From: Pseudonocardia sp. HH130630-07
Lineage (GTDB): Bacteria > Actinomycetota > Actinomycetes > Mycobacteriales > Pseudonocardiaceae
Assembly: GCF_001698125.1 (NCBI RefSeq)
Contig: NZ_CP013854.1
Location: 2,232,001-2,296,000, forward strand
Length of the DNA: 64,000 nt
Reading direction: 5' to 3'
Shown: positions 1 through 7,716 of the stretch, one piece after another
How positions within the stretch are numbered: position 1 is the stretch's first letter
How the letters are laid out: every line of letters starts with the position of its first letter
The notes under the pieces: model-generated
What the model was told of the DNA's origin: nothing
The model's database searches: none
The model's input: only the letters and a program-made list of their open reading frames with translations
Made by a program: the position numbers and the translations under genes

Positions 1-562
1 CGACGGCGGCGGTGTCGTCCCGGGTGACGTCGTCGCGGTCCACCGGCGGCGGCGCCAGCAGCACCTTCCCGACGCCCGGGTCGTTGGTGAGCCGGCCGGG
101 CCGCAGGATCGTGGCGGTCAACCGGTCGTCGGCGCGGATCGCCTCCTCGGCGGCCTTCTTCGCCCGGATGTAGGCCGCCCACACCTCGCCCGCCTCCGGG
201 TCCGGTTCGGCGTCCACCCCGGTCGAGGAGATCAGCACGTAGCGCCGGACACCCGCGGCCGCCGCCGCGTCGGCCAGCAGCGTGGCACCGTCGCGGTCGA
301 CGGTCTCCTTGCGCTCGGCCGTGCTCCCGGGACCGGCCCCCGCCGCGAAGACGACGGCGTCGGCGCCGCGCAGGTGTCCCGCGAGCGCGTCGGCGGTGGT
401 CGACTCCAGATCGGTGACGACCGGTGTGGCCCCGGTCGCCGCGACGTCGTCGCAGTGGTCGGGGTTGCGCACGATCGAGCGCACGGTGTGCCCCTGACCT
501 GCGAGCAGGGTCGACAGCCGCAACGCGATCTGTCCGTGTCCTCCGGCGATCACCACGTCCAT
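1..562 (-). CDS. NAD(P)-binding SDR/NmrA-like protein, C-terminus cut by window edge
   Basis: The frame opens with an ATG at 562 and stays open to the left edge, so only about the first 187 residues are present. The start MDVVIAGGHGQIALRLSTLL is a Rossmann glycine-rich loop (GGHGQIA) of the atypical SDR (SDR_a5, NAD(P)H-binding) family. Further on, a VVFAAGAGPGS strand and a YVLISSTGV stretch fit the family. Members are NAD(P)-dependent oxidoreductases or redox sensors; substrate cannot be inferred. It lies 42 bp downstream of the DUF4442 gene on the same strand and may be co-transcribed with it. Confidence 0.8.
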   Translation of the reverse strand, partial: MDVVIAGGHGQIALRLSTLLAGQGHTVRSIVRNPDHCDDVAATGATPVVTDLESTTADALAGHLRGADAVVFAAGAGPGSTAERKETVDRDGATLLADAAAAAGVRRYVLISSTGVDAEPDPEAGEVWAAYIRAKKAAEEAIRADDRLTATILRPGRLTNDPGVGKVLLAPPPVDRDDVTRDDTAAV

Positions 563-604
563 GGTCCGACCCTAGGCCGGGGCACCCTCCGGCGCGCGGC
601 GCCG

Positions 605-1072
605 TCAGGCGACCTCCGGTACGCGGTGCGGCTTCAGGGTCCACACGACCGTCATCGCCCCGGTCTGCACGCCGTTCGCGTCGGTGATCGTGATGTCGAC
701 CCCGAACTCCGGACGGGTCCCGGCGTCCAGCTCGGCCAGCACCTCACCCGCCGGACGGGTCAGGACCGCCTCGGCCCGCAGGTCGCCCTTCGCGAGCTTC
801 AGGTACCGGATCTCCGAGCGCACGACGAGCGGCACCGCCCGGTCCCCGGCCGCGGCGAAGGCCGCCAGCCCGACCGCACCGGACGCCGTCTCCCCCAGCC
901 CGAACATCACCGCGGCGTGCGGCCCACCGACGTGGTTGTGCTGGTCGGAACGGTCGGGCAGGAACGCCTCCACCCGCTCGGTGGTGATCGTGCCGAAGGT
1001 GATCCCGGCCGTGCCCACCCACGGCACCGCCTGCGCCATCGCCTCGGCCACCCAGCTCGCGTCGTCAGCCAT
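605..1072 (-). CDS. DUF4442 hotdog-fold thioesterase-like protein
   Basis: A 155-residue protein with the hotdog-fold DUF4442 (PaaI/YiiD C-terminal) pattern. The HNHVGGPHAAVMFGLGETASG segment corresponds to the central hotdog helix region, which in this superfamily binds acyl-CoA and carries the active site. Length matches the family. The likely role is hydrolysis of an acyl-CoA or other acyl thioester in the cytoplasm; the substrate is unknown. It starts at ATG 1072, divergent from the alcohol dehydrogenase at 1241, and shares with it an intergenic region holding a perfect palindrome. Confidence 0.75.
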   Translation of the reverse strand: MADDASWVAEAMAQAVPWVGTAGITFGTITTERVEAFLPDRSDQHNHVGGPHAAVMFGLGETASGAVGLAAFAAAGDRAVPLVVRSEIRYLKLAKGDLRAEAVLTRPAGEVLAELDAGTRPEFGVDITITDANGVQTGAMTVVWTLKPHRVPEVA

Positions 1073-1155
1073 GAGGCGAGGCTACTCGTCGGTAACACAC
1101 GACGGAAGCTGGTTTTTCGTCCGTTTTCTCGTACAGCGGTAAAGGGACCCCTTGT

Positions 1156-1171
1156 CCGTCGTGCACGACGG
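1156..1171. promoter_or_regulatory. Perfect 16-bp palindrome, candidate operator
   Basis: CCGTCGTGCACGACGG is an uninterrupted palindrome in the 168-bp divergent region between the DUF4442 gene and the alcohol dehydrogenase. A half copy, CACGACGG, occurs at 1098-1105. A dimeric regulator binding here could control one or both directions. No regulator gene is adjacent, so its identity is open. Confidence 0.5.
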
Positions 1172-1240
1172 GGTTCTGATCGCTGTGACACCGAGCACAC
1201 GCGCCGGGCTCCGCGCGTCCGATACCGGGAGGTACCGCCA

Positions 1241-2269
1241 GTGAAGGCCGTGCGGGTGCACGCGTACAAGCAGGATCCACAGCTCGACGACATCGCCGAG
1301 CCGACCGTCCAGGGGCCGCTCGACGTCATCGTCAAGGTCGGCGGGGCCGGGGTCTGCCGGACCGACCTGCACATCATCGACGGGGACTGGGCCGACATCC
1401 AGAACCCCGAGCTGCCGTACGTGATCGGGCACGAGAACGCCGGGTGGGTGCACGCCGTCGGCGACGGCGTCACGAACGTCGAGGTCGGCGACACGGTCAT
1501 CCTGCACCCGCAGCCGTCCTGCGGGCTGTGCACGATGTGCCGCTACGGCCGGGACATGCAGTGCACCGGGGACGCGTTCTTCCCCGGGCTGTCGAACAAC
1601 GACGGCGGCATGGCCGAGTACCTGCGCACCACCGCCCGGGCCTGCGTGAAGCTCGATCCACAGACCAACCCGGCCGACGTCGCCGCGCTCGCCGACGCCG
1701 GCATCACCGCCTACCACGCCGTCCGCAAGTCGGTGCCCTACCTGTACCCGGGCACGACCGCCGTCGTGCAGGGCGCCGGGGGCCTCGGCCACATCGGCAT
1801 CCAGGCGCTCGCCGCGCTGACCGCCACGAAGATCATCGTGGTCGACAAGAACCCGGCGGCGCTGGAGCTGGCCAAGCAGATCGGGGCCGACGAGACGGTC
1901 GTCGCCGACGGCAACCACGTCGAGGCCGTCCAGGAGCTGACCGGCGGCGGGGCGACCGTGACCTTCGACTTCGTCGCCGAACAGGGCGCCGAGCTCGACG
2001 CCTGGGCGATGACCGGGCCGGCCGGCTACCAGTTCATGCTCGGCTACGGCGGGCAGTTCACCGCCCCGACGCTCGACTTCGTCGCCGGGGAGAAGAACGT
2101 CATCGGCAACATCGTCGGCACCTACAACGACCTCGCCGAGCTCATGGTGCTCGCCCAGGCCGGGAAGGTCACCCTGCACACCGTGCAGTACCCGCTGGAC
2201 CGGGCGCTCGACGCGCTGCACGACCTCGACGCGGGCTCGGTCCGCGGCCGGGCGATCCTCGTTCCCTGA
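1241..2269 (+). CDS. Zinc-type NAD(P)-dependent alcohol dehydrogenase
   Basis: A 342-residue medium-chain dehydrogenase. The catalytic zinc region is visible (GVCRTDLHIIDG near residue 37, GHENAG near residue 64). The structural-zinc cysteines lie in PSCGLCTMCRYGRDMQC near residues 90-105, and the NAD loop is GAGGLGHIG near residue 180. The GTG at 1241 follows GGGAGGTA. The open frame extends far upstream, but that part is shadow sequence. It heads a three-gene cluster with an amidohydrolase and a DUF59 protein. The same trio accompanies soluble di-iron propane/MimABCD-type monooxygenases in Mycobacterium and Rhodococcus, where the enzyme would oxidise the alcohol product. No monooxygenase is present here. 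Confidence 0.9.
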   Translation: MKAVRVHAYKQDPQLDDIAEPTVQGPLDVIVKVGGAGVCRTDLHIIDGDWADIQNPELPYVIGHENAGWVHAVGDGVTNVEVGDTVILHPQPSCGLCTMCRYGRDMQCTGDAFFPGLSNNDGGMAEYLRTTARACVKLDPQTNPADVAALADAGITAYHAVRKSVPYLYPGTTAVVQGAGGLGHIGIQALAALTATKIIVVDKNPAALELAKQIGADETVVADGNHVEAVQELTGGGATVTFDFVAEQGAELDAWAMTGPAGYQFMLGYGGQFTAPTLDFVAGEKNVIGNIVGTYNDLAELMVLAQAGKVTLHTVQYPLDRALDALHDLDAGSVRGRAILVP

Positions 2270-2319
2270 CCCCGATCTCTCCTTTCCTGACCACCACCGT
2301 CGCTGACGCAGGAGGAACG

Positions 2320-3387
2320 ATGTACGAGAAGGATGGCGAGAAGTACTTCATCGTCGACTCGCACTGCCACTTCTGGGACGCCTCCCGGGAGAACTGGGTG
2401 GAGGGCCGCGAGCAGTACGCCAAGGGCTGGATCGACTGCTTCTACGGCTACCACCAGCTCGGCCCGCCCGAGACGCACTGGGACTGGGAGCACTACCTCA
2501 AGGTCTCCGCGGACGACTTCGAGCGCGACATGTTCGTCGAGGGCCACGTCGACCACGCGATCTTCCAGTCGACGTACCTCAAGGAGTGGTACAAGAACGG
2601 CTTCAACACGATCGAGCAGAACGCCGAACTGCTGGAGCGCTTCGGCAACAAGCTCATCGTCAACGGCCGGTTCGACCCGCGCGACGGCGACGAGGGGCTC
2701 CGCCAGCTCGAGGCGGACCACGCGAAGTACGGCTTCACCGGCGTGAAGCTCTACACCGCGGAGTGGAACGGCGACTCCCGCGGCTTCAAGCTGACCGACC
2801 CGGAGGCGTACCGCTTCCTGCAGGCGGCGCAGGACATGGGCGTCAAGAACGTCCACATCCACAAGGGCCCGACGATCTGGCCGCTGGACAAGGACGCGTT
2901 CGACGTCGCCGACGTCGACCACGCGGCCACCGACTTCCAGGGGCTCAACTTCGTCGTCGAGCACGTGGGCCTGCCGCGGATCGAGGACTTCTGCTTCATG
3001 GCGGTGCAGGAGCCGAACGTCTACGCCGGGCTGTCGGTCGTCATCGGCGGCCTGATGCACGCCCGTCCCAAGTTCTTCGCCAAGGTCATGGGCGAGCTGC
3101 TGTTCTGGGTCGGCGAGGACAAGATGCTCTACGGCGGCGACTACAACATCTGGACGCCGAAGTGGCAGGTCGAGGGCCTGGTCGACTGGCAGATGCCGGA
3201 CGACGACCAGTTCTCCGACTACCCGCGGCTCACCACGGCCAGCAAGAAGAAGATCCTCGGCCTGAACGCCGCGAAGCTCTACGACATCGAGGTCCCGGCC
3301 GACATGCAGCTGCCGGACACCACCGCCGACGAGGCGATGGCTCCGGGCGAGGAGCTGGTCGACAACACGGCGGGGGCCAAGGCGTGA
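2320..3387 (+). CDS. Amidohydrolase-2 family protein of the propane/Mim monooxygenase accessory type
   Basis: A 355-residue amidohydrolase-2 (metal-dependent TIM barrel) protein. The N-terminal metal motif is DSHCHFWD (residues about 13-20), a VHIHKG strand lies near residue 184, and the late metal-binding aspartate region is YGGDYN near residue 270. ATG 2320 follows a strong GGAGGAACG site. The stop overlaps the next start (GTGA). The overall sequence resembles the protein encoded beside mimABCD/prm genes, reported in mycobacteria to be needed with a chaperonin for functional monooxygenase expression. Catalytic activity is unproven; it may be an assembly factor rather than a hydrolase. Confidence 0.85.
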   Translation: MYEKDGEKYFIVDSHCHFWDASRENWVEGREQYAKGWIDCFYGYHQLGPPETHWDWEHYLKVSADDFERDMFVEGHVDHAIFQSTYLKEWYKNGFNTIEQNAELLERFGNKLIVNGRFDPRDGDEGLRQLEADHAKYGFTGVKLYTAEWNGDSRGFKLTDPEAYRFLQAAQDMGVKNVHIHKGPTIWPLDKDAFDVADVDHAATDFQGLNFVVEHVGLPRIEDFCFMAVQEPNVYAGLSVVIGGLMHARPKFFAKVMGELLFWVGEDKMLYGGDYNIWTPKWQVEGLVDWQMPDDDQFSDYPRLTTASKKKILGLNAAKLYDIEVPADMQLPDTTADEAMAPGEELVDNTAGAKA

Positions 3388-4121
3388 CCCCCGGGCCTGT
3401 CGACGGCACCGTCGCGCAGGCCGTGTGGGCCGCACTGGGGACGGTGCTCGATCCGGAGCTGGACGAGCCGATCACGGACCTCGACTTCGTCGAGTCGTGC
3501 ACCGTCTCCGGCCGCGGCGAGGTCACGGTGGGCCTGCGGCTGCCGACGTTCTTCTGCGCGCCGAACTTCTCGTTCCTGATGGTCGCCGACGCCTACGACG
3601 CGGTGACGGCCGTCCCCGGGGTGACCCGGGCCCAGGTGACGCTGGCCGACCACCACGCGTCCGACGAGATCAACGGAGGGGTCGCGGCGCACGCCGGCTT
3701 CGTGAAGTCGTTCGAGGGCTCGCTGAACGGCGAGGCCGCGGCGGAGCTGGACGAACTGCGCCACACGTTCCTGGCCAAGTCCGCGCTGGCCGGCCAGGAC
3801 CGGGTGGCGAGACCGCTGGTCGACGCCGGCCGCACGCCCGAGGAGCTCGCCGCACTGACCCTCGGGGACCTGACCGGGACCGTCGCCGACACCGACGAGC
3901 TGACCCGGATGCGCCGTCGCCGGGAGACCATCGGCCTGCCCGCAGGTGACGACGCCCCCCTGCTGATCCACGCGGACGGCTCACCGGTGCAGGTGGCACA
4001 GGTCCCGCTGCACCTGCGCCGGGCCCGCCTGCAACGCGTGGGCATCGAGACGAACGGCGAGTACTGCAAGTCCCTCCTGAAACTCCGCTACGACCCCGCC
4101 CCAGCAGCAGCCACCCCCTAA
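3384..4121 (+). CDS. DUF59/MIP18-type iron-sulfur assembly family protein
   Basis: A 245-residue protein whose first 100 residues are a MIP18/DUF59 domain: a VLDPELDEPITDLDFV motif near residue 20 and a family-type cysteine in LPTFFCAPN near residue 55. The remaining 140 residues are an extension found in the monooxygenase-associated subgroup. GTG 3384 overlaps the amidohydrolase stop by 4 bp, so translation is probably coupled. DUF59 proteins take part in Fe-S or metal-centre maturation. By context it may help assemble a di-iron oxygenase encoded elsewhere. Confidence 0.75.
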   Translation: MTPGPVDGTVAQAVWAALGTVLDPELDEPITDLDFVESCTVSGRGEVTVGLRLPTFFCAPNFSFLMVADAYDAVTAVPGVTRAQVTLADHHASDEINGGVAAHAGFVKSFEGSLNGEAAAELDELRHTFLAKSALAGQDRVARPLVDAGRTPEELAALTLGDLTGTVADTDELTRMRRRRETIGLPAGDDAPLLIHADGSPVQVAQVPLHLRRARLQRVGIETNGEYCKSLLKLRYDPAPAAATP

Positions 4122-4140
4122 ACCCCCACCCCCTTTCTCC

Positions 4141-4187
4141 ACTCATGGAGCTTCAGCCTCGCCAGGCCGGGCTGAAGCTCCATGAGT
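4141..4187. repeat. 47-bp inverted repeat, copy 1 (probable bidirectional terminator)
   Basis: Arms ACTCATGGAGCTTCAGCC and its exact complement (18 bp) flank an 11-nt loop. It sits between the convergent DUF59 and methyltransferase genes. A second 47-bp copy with the same arms lies at 39137-39183, also between convergent genes. No T-tract follows. Placement fits a bidirectional terminator; the sequence conservation also suggests a dispersed intergenic repeat family. Confidence 0.75.
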
Positions 4188-4213
4188 GCTGTCCGGTTCG
4201 GGGCCCAGGAGAT

Positions 4214-4918
4214 TCAGGCGACGGGTGGGACGGGCGTGGCGTCCAGGATGCGGACGGTGTCCGTCAGGCGGTAGCCGTCGCCCGTCCGGAAGGGGGCCAG
4301 GGCATCCAGGAGCGCCTCGCGCACCGCGCCGGGGCCCACCGCACGGGCGGCGTGCCGGCCCGGTGCCGAGCCGAGCACCCCGGCGACCAGGTCGTCGGGA
4401 TCCGGATGGTCCGTCGGCACCCGGACGACGGCGACCTCCCGCACCGCCAGCCCGGCCCGGCCCGCCAGTGCCGTCAGCCGGTCGGGATCGGTCAGCGACG
4501 GCGCCCGCCGCCGCGGGTCCGGGGCGGCGCCGCTGAGCGGGGCCAGCGCCGCACCGATCACGGCCGCGTCGCACTCCTGCGGCGCACCCCAGACGGTCGC
4601 CCGCACCGCGCCGCCCGGTGCGCACACCCGGCCCGCCTCGCGCAGCGCAGCACCCGGATCCGCCAGGTGTTCCAGCACCTGGACCAGCGTGACGAGATCG
4701 AACCCGGCGGCGTCGAACGGCAGGTCGTGCGCGTCGGCGACCGCCAGTGCCGCGCCCGGGACCCGGCGCCGGGCCGCGCCGAGAGCGCGCCGATCGACGT
4801 CCACACCGGACACGACGAGCCCGGCGGCCGTCGCCCCGGCGAGCAGCCCGCCGGCGCCGCACCCGACGTCCAGCAGCCGGGCGCCGGGACGCGCTCCGGC
4901 CAGGACCCGTTCCTGCAT
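4214..4918 (-). CDS. Class I SAM-dependent methyltransferase
   Basis: A 234-residue Rossmann methyltransferase. Motif I is LLDVGCGAGGLLAG near residue 18, an acidic VDVD motif lies near residue 40, ADAHDLPF near residue 62 binds the adenine side, and LVQVLEHLADPG near residue 80 is motif IV/post-IV. These are UbiE/Methyltransf_11 features. ATG 4918 overlaps the TGA of the upstream MetE-like gene (TGATG), indicating translational coupling in the minus-strand operon headed by the IclR regulator. The substrate is unknown. Because an open frame runs on upstream, automatic callers may extend this gene wrongly. Confidence 0.8.
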   Translation of the reverse strand: MQERVLAGARPGARLLDVGCGAGGLLAGATAAGLVVSGVDVDRRALGAARRRVPGAALAVADAHDLPFDAAGFDLVTLVQVLEHLADPGAALREAGRVCAPGGAVRATVWGAPQECDAAVIGAALAPLSGAAPDPRRRAPSLTDPDRLTALAGRAGLAVREVAVVRVPTDHPDPDDLVAGVLGSAPGRHAARAVGPGAVREALLDALAPFRTGDGYRLTDTVRILDATPVPPVA

Positions 4919-6060
4919 CAGCGCCCCCAGACGTCCTCCGCCACCGAGACGATCAGCTCCAGCTTGCGGCGCTGGTCGTCGGCGGTCAGCTCGTTGCCCT
5001 CCACCGTGGAGGAGAACCCGCACTGCGGGGACAGGCACAGCTGCTCCAGCGGCACGTAACGGGCGGCGTCGTCGATCCGCCGCTTCAGCACGTCCGGGTC
5101 CTCCAGCGTGCCGGTCTTCGTCGTCACCAGCCCGAGCACGACCTGCTTGCCGGCCGGGACGAAGCGCAGCGGCTCGAACCCGCCGGAGCGCTCGTCGTCG
5201 AACTCGCAGAAGAAGCCGTCCACGGCCAGCTCGCCGAACAACGCCTCGGCCACGTGGTCGTAGCCGCCCTCCGCCGCCCACGACGACCGGTAGTTCCCCC
5301 GGCACATGTGAGTGGTCACGGCCAGGTCCGACGGCCGGTCCGCGATCGCCGCGTTGATCTGGCGGATGTAGCGCAGGTGCTGGCTGGCCGGGTCGTCGCC
5401 GGACTCCGCGAGCCGGGCCCGGTGCGCCGGGTCGTTGAGGTACGCGAGCGCGGTGTCGTCGAGCTGCAGGTAGCGGCAGCCGCGGTCGTACACGGCGCGC
5501 AGCTCGTCGGCGTAGGCCGCGGACAGGTCCGTCCAGAACCCCTCGACGTCGGGGTAGACCTCCGCCGAGATCGCGGACCGGCCGCCGCGCGCGTAGACCA
5601 TGCTGGGCGAGGGGATCGTGAGCTTCGGCGTGGCCGTCGTGACCTGCGTGGACAGGTAGTCGAAGGCCGAGGTGAAGATCGGCTCGGCGAGCCGGACGCG
5701 GTCGTCCACCACCATCCCGGCGGAGGTGAAGTCGGTCCGCCCGGACGCGTTGCGCATGGCGACCCGGACCCGGCCGGAGGTCTGCGAGACACCGCCGAGC
5801 CGGTAGATGAAGTCCATGTGCCACGACGTCCGCCGGAACTCCCCGTCGGTCGCCGACCGGAGCCCGGCCGCCTCCTGCAGCGCGACGACGTCGGTGATCG
5901 CGGCGTCCTCGGCGGCCCGCAGACCGGCCTCGTCCAGCTCCCCGGCGGCGTGCCGCTCCCGGGCGGCGCGCAGCGCGGGCGGGCGCAGCAGACTGCCGAC
6001 GTGGTCGGCCCGGAACGGCGGGACGGTGCGGACTCCGGCGGACGACGCTGTCTCGGACAT
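4918..6060 (-). CDS. MetE C-terminal-like (YxjG/YxjH-type) cobalamin-independent methyltransferase family protein
   Basis: A 380-residue protein similar to the catalytic C-terminal half of MetE. It has an N-terminal FRADHVGSLLRPPALRAARE motif, a TDGEFRR motif, a TTHMCRGN zinc-ligand segment near residue 265 and LSPQCGFSSTVEGN near residue 345 with the second zinc cysteine. These stand-alone proteins are homologues of methionine synthase, with homocysteine or other thiols as methyl acceptors. ATG 6060 lies 25 bp downstream of the crotonase stop, and the stop overlaps the methyltransferase start. A continuous open frame upstream joins it to the crotonase N-terminus, but this is not a real fusion. 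Confidence 0.8.
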   Translation of the reverse strand: MSETASSAGVRTVPPFRADHVGSLLRPPALRAARERHAAGELDEAGLRAAEDAAITDVVALQEAAGLRSATDGEFRRTSWHMDFIYRLGGVSQTSGRVRVAMRNASGRTDFTSAGMVVDDRVRLAEPIFTSAFDYLSTQVTTATPKLTIPSPSMVYARGGRSAISAEVYPDVEGFWTDLSAAYADELRAVYDRGCRYLQLDDTALAYLNDPAHRARLAESGDDPASQHLRYIRQINAAIADRPSDLAVTTHMCRGNYRSSWAAEGGYDHVAEALFGELAVDGFFCEFDDERSGGFEPLRFVPAGKQVVLGLVTTKTGTLEDPDVLKRRIDDAARYVPLEQLCLSPQCGFSSTVEGNELTADDQRRKLELIVSVAEDVWGR

Positions 6061-6085
6061 GCGTCGACGGTAGCGCCGGTGAGAC

Positions 6086-6864
6086 TCAGCGGCCCTGCCA
6101 GCGCGGCGCCCGCCGTTCCCGGGCCGCGGCCGCGCCCTCCGCCGCGTCGGACGTCGCGGCGACGACCCGGCGCATGGTCTCGCCGAACCGGATCGCCTCG
6201 GTGGTGCCCATCTCCGGGCCCCGCACGGCCATCTCCTTGATCGCCCGCTGGGCCAGCGGGCACCGGCGGTGAGCCGGACCGCGAGATCGCGGGCGGTGTC
6301 CATCAGCGCGTCGTGCGGCACCACCCGCCCGGCCAGCCCGATCTCACGGGCCCGCTCGGCGTCGATCGTCTCCCCGGTCAGGAGCAGCTCCAGCGCGGCC
6401 TGCCGGTCGATCATCCGGGGCAGCCGCAGGGCCCCGACGACGGTCGCCACCCCGAGCCGCACCTCGGGGAAGGAGAACGTCGCACGCTCGGACGCGACGA
6501 CGAAGTCGCACCAGGTCAGCAGCGTGACCCCGTAGCCGACGGCCGGGCCGTTCACCGCCGCGACGATCGGTTTGAAGATCTCCCAGCCGCTCTCCAGCGA
6601 GTTGACCGTCGGCCGTTCCCAGAAGCTCCCGGGGAACTCGCCCGCCGGGTTGCCGGTGGTCGACCCCAGGTCCGCCCCGGCGCAGAACGCCGTCCCGGCG
6701 CCGGTCACGATCGCCACCCACGCCTCGTCGTCGGCCCGGAACCGGTCCCAGGCGGCGTTGATCGCCCGTCGCTGGTCGCCGTCGATCGCGTTGCGCCGCT
6801 CCGGACGGTCGTAGGTGATCGTCACGACGTGCCCGTCCCGCTCGTAGCGGACCCCTTCGCCCAT
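6086..6864 (-). pseudogene. Enoyl-CoA hydratase/crotonase with a single-base frameshift
   Basis: From ATG 6864 the first about 200 residues read as a crotonase: RPERRNAIDGDQRRAIN, AFCAGADLG for the first oxyanion-hole loop and an AAVNGPAVGYGVTLL segment for the second. After LTAGA the frame becomes Arg/Pro-rich nonsense. A second frame continues exactly as the family C-terminus (PLAQRAIKEMAVRGPEMG to RAPRWQGR) and stops at 6086. Restoring one C in the C-run (plus-strand G-run 6258-6260) gives a normal 259-residue protein. This is either a genuine inactivating indel or a homopolymer sequencing error. The enzyme would hydrate an enoyl-CoA. It lies 17 bp downstream of the IclR gene. Confidence 0.8.
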
Positions 6865-6881
6865 CGCCCCATCCTCCCGTC

Positions 6882-7667
6882 TCACCCGGGTGCGGTCACC
6901 GGTGCGGAGGCGGCGAGGTGCCGGGCCAGTGGCTCGGCGGCGTCGCGCACCGCCCGTTCCAGCTCCCACCGCCGGTCGGCGAAGTCGGCCCGGCTGACGA
7001 CGACGGCGAGCGCCGCGGGCCCGGACGCGGCCGGTACCGCGACCGCCAGCCCGGCCCGGCCGCGGGCGTGCTCCTCGACCTCGACGGCGATCCGCGCCGA
7101 CCGCACCCGCATGAGATCGCGGTCGAGCATCCGCCGGTCGGTCAGCGTGTGCGGGGTCAGCGCGGCGAGCGTGCCCGGCCCCGGGCCCAGCACCTCGGCC
7201 AGCCGGCCGGCGTCCAGCCCGGCCAGCAGGGCCTTCCCCGGTGCCGTGGCGTGCGCGGGCAGCGGCTCCCCCGGCACGGCCCCCGGCCCGGGGTGCGCCG
7301 CGCAGGTCTCGCTGTGCGCCACCACCACGTCCGACGCCCGCAGCACCACCAGCACGGTCGCGGCGCCGACCCGCTCGTGCAGGTCGGCCAGGATCTGGCG
7401 GGCCGGGGCCGCGGGGACGATCCGCTCGGTCATGCCCCGGTAGAGGCCGACCACCCGGTAGCCGAGCCCGTAGCCCCGCTCCGCGTGCAGCCGGACCAGG
7501 TAGCCCTCCTCGATCAGGATCCCGAGCAGCCGGTACGCCGTCGGCAGCGGCAGGTCGAGCCGGCGGGCGAGCGCCTTGGCCGTCACCCCGTCCCCGGCCT
7601 CGGCGACCGCCTCCAGCACCCGCAGCGCCCGGCGCAGCCCGGCGCCGCCACCCCCGGTGCCCGTCAC
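6882..7667 (-). CDS. IclR-family transcriptional regulator
   Basis: A 261-residue regulator. The N-terminal winged helix-turn-helix (LRRALRVLEAVAEAG, then AKALARRLDLPLPTAYRLLG near residues 35-55) precedes the IclR effector-binding domain (ARQILADLHERVGAATVLVV, later TAPGKALLAGLD near residue 150). GTG 7667 is chosen because the upstream frame extension is not conserved-looking. It is first in the minus-strand run IclR-crotonase-MetE-like-methyltransferase and divergent, by 49 bp, from the kinase-like gene at 7717. It is likely a local and autogenous regulator; the effector is unknown. Confidence 0.85.
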   Translation of the reverse strand: MTGTGGGGAGLRRALRVLEAVAEAGDGVTAKALARRLDLPLPTAYRLLGILIEEGYLVRLHAERGYGLGYRVVGLYRGMTERIVPAAPARQILADLHERVGAATVLVVLRASDVVVAHSETCAAHPGPGAVPGEPLPAHATAPGKALLAGLDAGRLAEVLGPGPGTLAALTPHTLTDRRMLDRDLMRVRSARIAVEVEEHARGRAGLAVAVPAASGPAALAVVVSRADFADRRWELERAVRDAAEPLARHLAASAPVTAPG

Positions 7668-7716
7668 GACGCCTAGTGTCGCCCGCGGACACGGCGGGCA
7701 CCAGCGAGGAGGACGA

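Noticed and set aside
374..2269. A 631-residue frame as the alcohol dehydrogenase
   Set aside because: The first 289 codons run antisense to the SDR and DUF4442 genes and are Arg/Pro-rich; GTG 1241 with a ribosome site gives the normal family length.
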